Of a stretch of DNA of 64,000 bases, positions 61,896 to 64,000 are shown piece after piece. A model generated the notes under the pieces. That model searched no databases and had not been told where the DNA came from. It saw nothing but the letters and a program-made list of their open reading frames with translations. Made by a program: the position numbers and the translations under genes. Every line of letters begins with the position of its first letter. Within the stretch, counting starts at the first letter, position 1. Source of the stretch: JABMMZ01 sp040403495 (GTDB lineage Bacteria; Bacteroidota; Bacteroidia; NS11-12g; UBA955); the NCBI GenBank assembly GCA_040403495.1, contig JBBAKM010000003.1:137393-201392 (forward strand). Reading direction: 5' to 3'.

Positions 61896-63599
61896 TTATG
61901 ACAATTCAGAGGCTCTGATGTCCTTAATTTTTAGTTGTAAGTTACGGAATCCCTTGTATTCATTCATTTCTATAGAATAGCACGCATCAAATGGATTGCC
62001 TTCTTCAATGTAATCGTAAACCTGACTTAAGTTAAACCCTATGCCATCCATTTTTACACCTGATTGATAAGCACCTAATTTCAGATGCTTGTCTTTAACA
62101 ATTCTACTTCCGGCATCTTTGATATGATTGGTTCTAAACACAGGGGTCATATTGCCGGGACCATGAGGTTTAAATCGGTCTAAAACAGTAAAGAAATTCA
62201 TGTTAATGTCTTTAAAATCAATTTCCAAGTCATAAACGATTTCAGGGGTTAACAAGTGCTCAGTGGTATTGTTGTTTACTATTTCCTCAAAACGTTCCGC
62301 AAAGGCCACAAAAGATTCTTTTTTAATGGTTAGTCCTGCTGCATATTTATGTCCACCGTACTGAATGACCAAATCGCCACAAGCACCGATGGCTTCGTGA
62401 ACATCGAAATCTTTGACACTTCTGGCAGAACCGGTTAACATACCATTCACTTCGCTAAAAATGATGGTTGGTTTGTAATATGTTTCAATCAACCTAGAGG
62501 CGACGATACCTATCACGCCTTTGTGCCAATTTTCACTGTACAAAACAGTCGATTTTTTGGCCCTTAATTCAACACTTTTCTCTAATATTTCCTGTGCTTC
62601 TTTGGTAATATCATTGTCAATATCCTTGCGTTCTGTATTGTTGTCAACTAAGGTTTTGGCATGTAACAAGGCTTGATGAAAATCTTCTTCAATTAAAAGT
62701 TTAACCGATGATTTGGCATCAGCAATTCTACCTGCCGCATTAATTTTAGGACCAATACCAAAAACAATATCCGACACTTCGTATTCTTTTTTAATTTGGT
62801 AACTTTGAAGTAAGGCTTGTAATCCTATGCAAGGATCTTCGTTTATTTTCTTTAAACCATGAAAAACAAACACTCTGTTTTCATCCTTAATTTCAACAAT
62901 ATCACTACAAGTGCTCACAGCTACTAAATCCAAGTATTTACAAACCTCATCAAACGAATAGTCATTGGCTTGGGCAAAGGCTTGAATCAGTTTAAATCCG
63001 ATACCACAACCCGACAATTCCTTGTAAGGATATGGGCAATCGGCACGTTTGGGATTAAGGAGAGCAACTGCTTTGGGCAATTCATCACCGGGTAAATGGT
63101 GGTCACACACGATGAAATCAATGCCTAGAGATTTGGCATAATCTATTAGTTCGATAGAACGGGTTCCACAGTCGAGCGCAATAATAAGTTTAACACCGGT
63201 TTCTGCGGCATAATCGATACCAATTTTAGAGACTCCGTAACCTTCCTTGTATCTATCGGGAATATAGTATTCGATATTGGCAGTAAACTTACTAAAATAG
63301 GAGAAAACGGTGGCAACAGAGGTGGTTCCATCCACATCATAATCACCGTAAACCATTATTCTTTCTTTAGAAGCCAGAGCTAAATTAATACGCTCAATAG
63401 CCAAATCCATTTCCTTCATTAGAAACGGGTCGTACAGGTCGGTTAATTGAGGATTAAAGAATTTTTTGGCTTCGTCGTAAGTTTCAATTCCTCGTTGAAT
63501 AAGCAGCGTAGCAATAGGTTTTGAAACATTGATGGCTTGGGATAGCAATTCAATTTTTTTATCATTCAATTTTGGGAAAGCTGTCCAACGATATGCCAT
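61896..63599 (-). CDS. recJ: single-stranded-DNA-specific exonuclease RecJ
   Basis: A 567-residue 5'-3' exonuclease of recombination and mismatch repair. DHH-family motifs are YGDYDVDGTTS near residues 78-88, ALDCGTRSIEL, VCDHHLPGDELP near 164-175 and GCGIGFKLIQ near 202. The DHHA1 region has GSARSVKDFDVHEAI and QYGGHKYAAGLT, and an OB-like end closes the protein. The start at ATG 63599 was chosen over an in-frame GTG at 63656 because MAYRWTAF is the usual beginning. It leads the operon recJ-lptB-pth-thioesterase. Confidence 0.93.
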   Translation of the reverse strand: MAYRWTAFPKLNDKKIELLSQAINVSKPIATLLIQRGIETYDEAKKFFNPQLTDLYDPFLMKEMDLAIERINLALASKERIMVYGDYDVDGTTSVATVFSYFSKFTANIEYYIPDRYKEGYGVSKIGIDYAAETGVKLIIALDCGTRSIELIDYAKSLGIDFIVCDHHLPGDELPKAVALLNPKRADCPYPYKELSGCGIGFKLIQAFAQANDYSFDEVCKYLDLVAVSTCSDIVEIKDENRVFVFHGLKKINEDPCIGLQALLQSYQIKKEYEVSDIVFGIGPKINAAGRIADAKSSVKLLIEEDFHQALLHAKTLVDNNTERKDIDNDITKEAQEILEKSVELRAKKSTVLYSENWHKGVIGIVASRLIETYYKPTIIFSEVNGMLTGSARSVKDFDVHEAIGACGDLVIQYGGHKYAAGLTIKKESFVAFAERFEEIVNNNTTEHLLTPEIVYDLEIDFKDINMNFFTVLDRFKPHGPGNMTPVFRTNHIKDAGSRIVKDKHLKLGAYQSGVKMDGIGFNLSQVYDYIEEGNPFDACYSIEMNEYKGFRNLQLKIKDIRASELS

Positions 63600-63894
63600 A
63601 ATATTGTGCGAATTTAATATATTTTTAACAATTCTATTGCATTTATTGTAAGCCACAGATAGAGAAAGGATTAAGAGACTTTTGAGTTATCAACCCATTT
63701 AGGTGAAGGTTTTTTTGAATACCGATGAATAGTTTAAATTTTTCGGTTGATAAAAGTATTAAAATTGTGAAAACGATGGATTGGGAGGGTGTTAAATTTA
63801 CAGAATGAAAAAAAGACTTGAAATTGACACACATAAACAATACAAGCCGTTTGGAATTAACCATTTAAAAATGTTGATTTGTAAAAAATAAACT

Positions 63895-64000
63895 ATGAAT
63901 AGAATATATATTATCGGCAATGGATTTGATTTATCCCATGGATTGCCAACAAGTTATGATGATTTTTTAAAATTCTTAATTAAAAAAGAAGTATTTTCGT
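63895..64000 (+). CDS. AbiH-family protein, N-terminal fragment (gene continues outside window)
   Basis: The last 106 bases encode the start of a protein: MNRIYIIGNGFDLSHGLPTS followed by YDDFLKFLIKKEVFS, still open at the window edge. The IIGNGFDLxHGLPTxYxDF pattern is the N-terminal hallmark of the AbiH family, bacteriophage abortive-infection proteins first known from Lactococcus. The rest of the protein and its neighbours are not visible. The 295 bases upstream contain no gene. Confidence 0.7.
   Translation, partial: MNRIYIIGNGFDLSHGLPTSYDDFLKFLIKKEVFS

Noticed and set aside
63600..63656. GTG start extending RecJ by 19 residues
   Set aside because: The extension is not RecJ-like and the internal MAYRWTAF matches the usual beginning of the family.
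1..64000. tRNA, rRNA or known riboswitch genes
   Set aside because: I looked in the gene-free stretches for cloverleaf landmarks such as GGTTCGAATCC and for thiamine or FMN riboswitch motifs near thiL and ribE and saw none; a covariance-model search would be decisive.

Overview
The window is chromosomal DNA from a low-GC member of the Bacteroidota. Four lines of evidence agree. (1) Four large secreted proteins end in type IX secretion (T9SS) sorting domains: two gliding-motility type B (CHU_C) and two type A. (2) Many genes have a Bacteroidota -7 box (TAnnTTTG) just ahead of the start, sometimes with a TTTG -33 box. (3) There are TonB receptor, DUF4249-like and lipocalin-like lipoproteins. 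(4) Isoprenoids are made by the mevalonate route, as in many Flavobacteriia-like lineages. The exact family cannot be read from the sequence. I saw no rRNA, tRNA, integrase, transposase or CRISPR array.

Layout. 1-1.6 kb: end of an ABC-F gene, a small membrane protein, fdx and iscX. 1.6-7.0 kb: minus-strand isoprenoid block (UbiA prenyltransferase, mevalonate kinase, HI0933-type flavoprotein, diphosphomevalonate decarboxylase, GYDIA-type GHMP kinase). 7.3-11.3 kb: unknown acidic protein and a 1193-residue T9SS protein. 11.9-14.3 kb: HMG-CoA reductase and type 2 IPP isomerase, which complete most of the mevalonate pathway (HMG-CoA synthase is not here). 14.5-15.9 kb: a lone AAA/DUF4143 ATPase behind a three-unit 32-bp repeat. 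16.5-22.8 kb: M1 peptidase, riboflavin synthase, TonB receptor and ribulose-phosphate epimerase. 22.9-28.2 kb (plus): M28 peptidase-metF-rsgA, then DedA-aroE. 28.2-35.4 kb: one 2415-residue PKD/CHU_C protein. 35.5-42.2 kb: lipoprotein, DUF1761 protein, thioesterase, LOG protein, RND/MMPL exporter, transaldolase-like enzyme and K+ channel. 42.2-52.8 kb: xseAB, C10 protease with a lipoprotein partner, rpiB-tatC-fabG, a three-gene envelope/GNAT operon and a DUF4249-like lipoprotein. 52.9-58.8 kb: dnaK, then a decayed area with copies of a 71-bp palindromic element, a truncated secreted gene, a T9SS protein and a TPR protein. 59-63.6 kb: thiL and the recJ-lptB-pth-thioesterase operon. The window ends inside the first codons of an AbiH-family gene.

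The genes are mostly housekeeping. The unusual material lies between them. Intergenic spaces hold several families of structured repeats: a 71-bp perfect inverted repeat in three copies, a ~153-bp hairpin element in two full copies plus a hairpin-less remnant, a 103/104-bp triple tandem repeat, stop-codon-proximal TTAATGG/TTATTAG arrays of fixed polarity, and the palindrome TCCCGATAGCTATCGGGA. Two of these show base changes that keep their stems paired. One 71-bp copy truncates a gene and another sits next to a duplicated gene end, so these elements have moved or recombined in this lineage.
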